From Clostridia bacterium (GTDB lineage: Bacteria; Bacillota; Clostridia; Oscillospirales; CAG-272), in NCBI GenBank assembly GCA_017648425.1, contig JAGCJD010000261.1, forward strand, positions 1-6,142: a DNA stretch of 6,142 nucleotides. The letters are read 5' to 3'. The notes beneath the pieces were generated by a model. The model searched no databases. It saw only the letters and a list, made by a program, of their open reading frames with translations, and was not told the origin of the DNA. The first letter of the stretch is position 1. Each line of letters begins with the position of its first letter. Below are positions 5,130 through 6,142 of the stretch, piece by piece. The position numbers and the translations under genes were made by a program.

Positions 5130-6142
5130 ATGGGGCAAAAGAAAAAAATTCTCTCTGACTCCGTATGGAGTATAACGGGACTTGTATTAATGAATGTTAC
5201 GCTTCAATTTGCGGTCTATCCATTCTGGGAAAGACGGCTTGGCGAGGCGGCTCTCGGAAATATTCTGTATCTTATATCTCTTATGAATGTTTTTGCGGTG
5301 TCAGCAGGTGTCAGCGTAGGATATGCAAGGCTTAAAAGAAGCGCTGAGTGTGAAACTAAAAACTCACCGTATCTTTTAATACTTGCCTTGGCAACTGTTG
5401 TTTCGTTACTGTTTGGAGTTGCCATATCATTCCTTGGCGGAGTTGAAATGGGAGCTCTTGATGCTATTATCTTCTGCGCAGTTATTTGTCTTACCATGTG
5501 GAGATATTACGCTGATGTAGAGTACAAGCTATCTCTCAATTATAAGAGCTACTTCTTATATTATCTCTTTATAAGTGTCGGATATGCTGTTGGAATAGCG
5601 CTGTTTTATATTACGGGAATTTGGAGCATAACGCTTTTTGTTGGCGAGCTGTTCGGACTTGCATTTGTATTTTTGTTTGGCAGAATATTCCGCACGGAGC
5701 GTACTCTTGACAAGGAGGAGCTTTCGGACGCATTTAAACTTGTGCTCGTGCTTCTTGGCTCGGAAATGCTTTCAACACTCATATTCAACGCGGATAGGAT
5801 ATTGCTGAGAATAGTTATAGACGAGGTAGCGGTTACCGAATATTATCTTGCCTCTCTTCTTGGAAAGACCGTTGCGTTGCTTACTGCTCCGCTAACGGGC
5901 GTTATCGTTGGATATTTGTCAAAATATAAGGGCGACCTTACCGTTAAGGTTATGAATATCGCAACAGCGCTTGCCGTGATCAGCATAGCTCTCGGTGCAG
6001 TTGCTTGTACTGTTGGCTCGTATATAATAATCCCAATACTTTATCCTGACCAGTATGAAACAGTAAAGCAGTATTTTGTAATATCCAATGTGGCGCAGGT
6101 TGCATTCTTCATAGGAAGCGTTATAACAGTAGTGCTGCTGAG
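5130..6142 (+). CDS. Polytopic membrane protein, oligosaccharide-flippase (Wzx/MOP) type, 3' end beyond window
   Basis: An open frame of 337 complete codons runs from ATG 5130 to the window edge without a stop. The protein starts MGQKKKILSDSVWSITG, a basic N-terminus followed by alternating hydrophobic helices at about residues 11-31, 43-65, 81-103, 108-125, 141-161, 165-187, 200-220, 236-262, 275-304 and 314-337. That is about ten predicted segments, consistent with the first part of a 12-14 helix MOP-superfamily flippase. Family-like features are the opening amphipathic 'SVWSITGLVLMNV', the short positive loops after helix pairs ('RLKR' 67-70, 'FRTERTLDKEELSDAFKL' 187-204) and 'FNADRILLRI' (219-228), which resembles the conserved D-R region of polysaccharide exporters. 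Such proteins move lipid-linked glycans across the cytoplasmic membrane. The substrate (capsule, teichoic-type polymer or other) is not readable. It is spaced 23 bases after whiA and probably co-transcribed. A MATE or MurJ-like relative is the main alternative. Membrane topology is firm; the exact family is moderately sure. Confidence 0.75.
   Translation, partial: MGQKKKILSDSVWSITGLVLMNVTLQFAVYPFWERRLGEAALGNILYLISLMNVFAVSAGVSVGYARLKRSAECETKNSPYLLILALATVVSLLFGVAISFLGGVEMGALDAIIFCAVICLTMWRYYADVEYKLSLNYKSYFLYYLFISVGYAVGIALFYITGIWSITLFVGELFGLAFVFLFGRIFRTERTLDKEELSDAFKLVLVLLGSEMLSTLIFNADRILLRIVIDEVAVTEYYLASLLGKTVALLTAPLTGVIVGYLSKYKGDLTVKVMNIATALAVISIALGAVACTVGSYIIIPILYPDQYETVKQYFVISNVAQVAFFIGSVITVVLL

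Noticed and set aside
4713..5138. 141-residue minus-strand open frame antisense to the end of whiA
   Set aside because: It covers the conserved helix-turn-helix region of whiA on the other strand and has no recognisable domain.
1..6142. A previously undescribed defence, mobile or RNA-guided system
   Set aside because: Every sizeable stretch is explained by recognisable housekeeping families. I see no direct repeats, array, transposase, inverted terminal repeats or unassigned large protein.

Overview
The window looks like chromosomal DNA of a low-to-mid GC Gram-positive bacterium of class Clostridia, perhaps near the Ruminococcaceae/Oscillospiraceae. The grounds are WhiA (a Gram-positive family), purine-rich Shine-Dalgarno sequences before every gene, frequent ATA and AGA codons, and SigA-type promoters. 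The family-level placement is a guess. No mobile elements, RNA genes, CRISPR arrays or rho-independent terminators are visible, and coding density is very high.

The layout is two divergent operons driven from one short intergenic region (2424-2577). This holds two back-to-back promoters, each TTGAAA-N17-TATAAT. Leftward from it (minus strand) run a Gfo/Idh/MocA-type NAD(P)-dependent oxidoreductase, dephospho-CoA kinase (coaE), a membrane-anchored SLT-type lytic transglycosylase, and the first codons of another gene that leaves the window at base 1, possibly an M18 aminopeptidase. The gaps are 14 and 12 bases, then an overlap, so this reads as one transcription unit.

Rightward (plus strand) run a YjjG-like HAD nucleotidase, murB, whiA, and a multi-pass membrane protein of the oligosaccharide-flippase (MOP/Wzx-like) type that runs off the right edge. 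The gaps are 3, 9 and 23 bases, again one transcription unit. The last gene is open at its 3' end but covers about 1 kb.

The shared theme is growth and envelope housekeeping: CoA synthesis and peptidoglycan cleavage on the left, and a peptidoglycan precursor enzyme, a division-linked regulator and a glycan or lipid-linked carrier on the right. The oxidoreductase and the HAD phosphatase are the loosely attached members. I found no evidence of a novel system. The points worth a second look concern gene order (murB abutting whiA with no rapZ or yvcK between them, and an oxidoreductase leading the coaE operon) and the symmetrical promoter pair.
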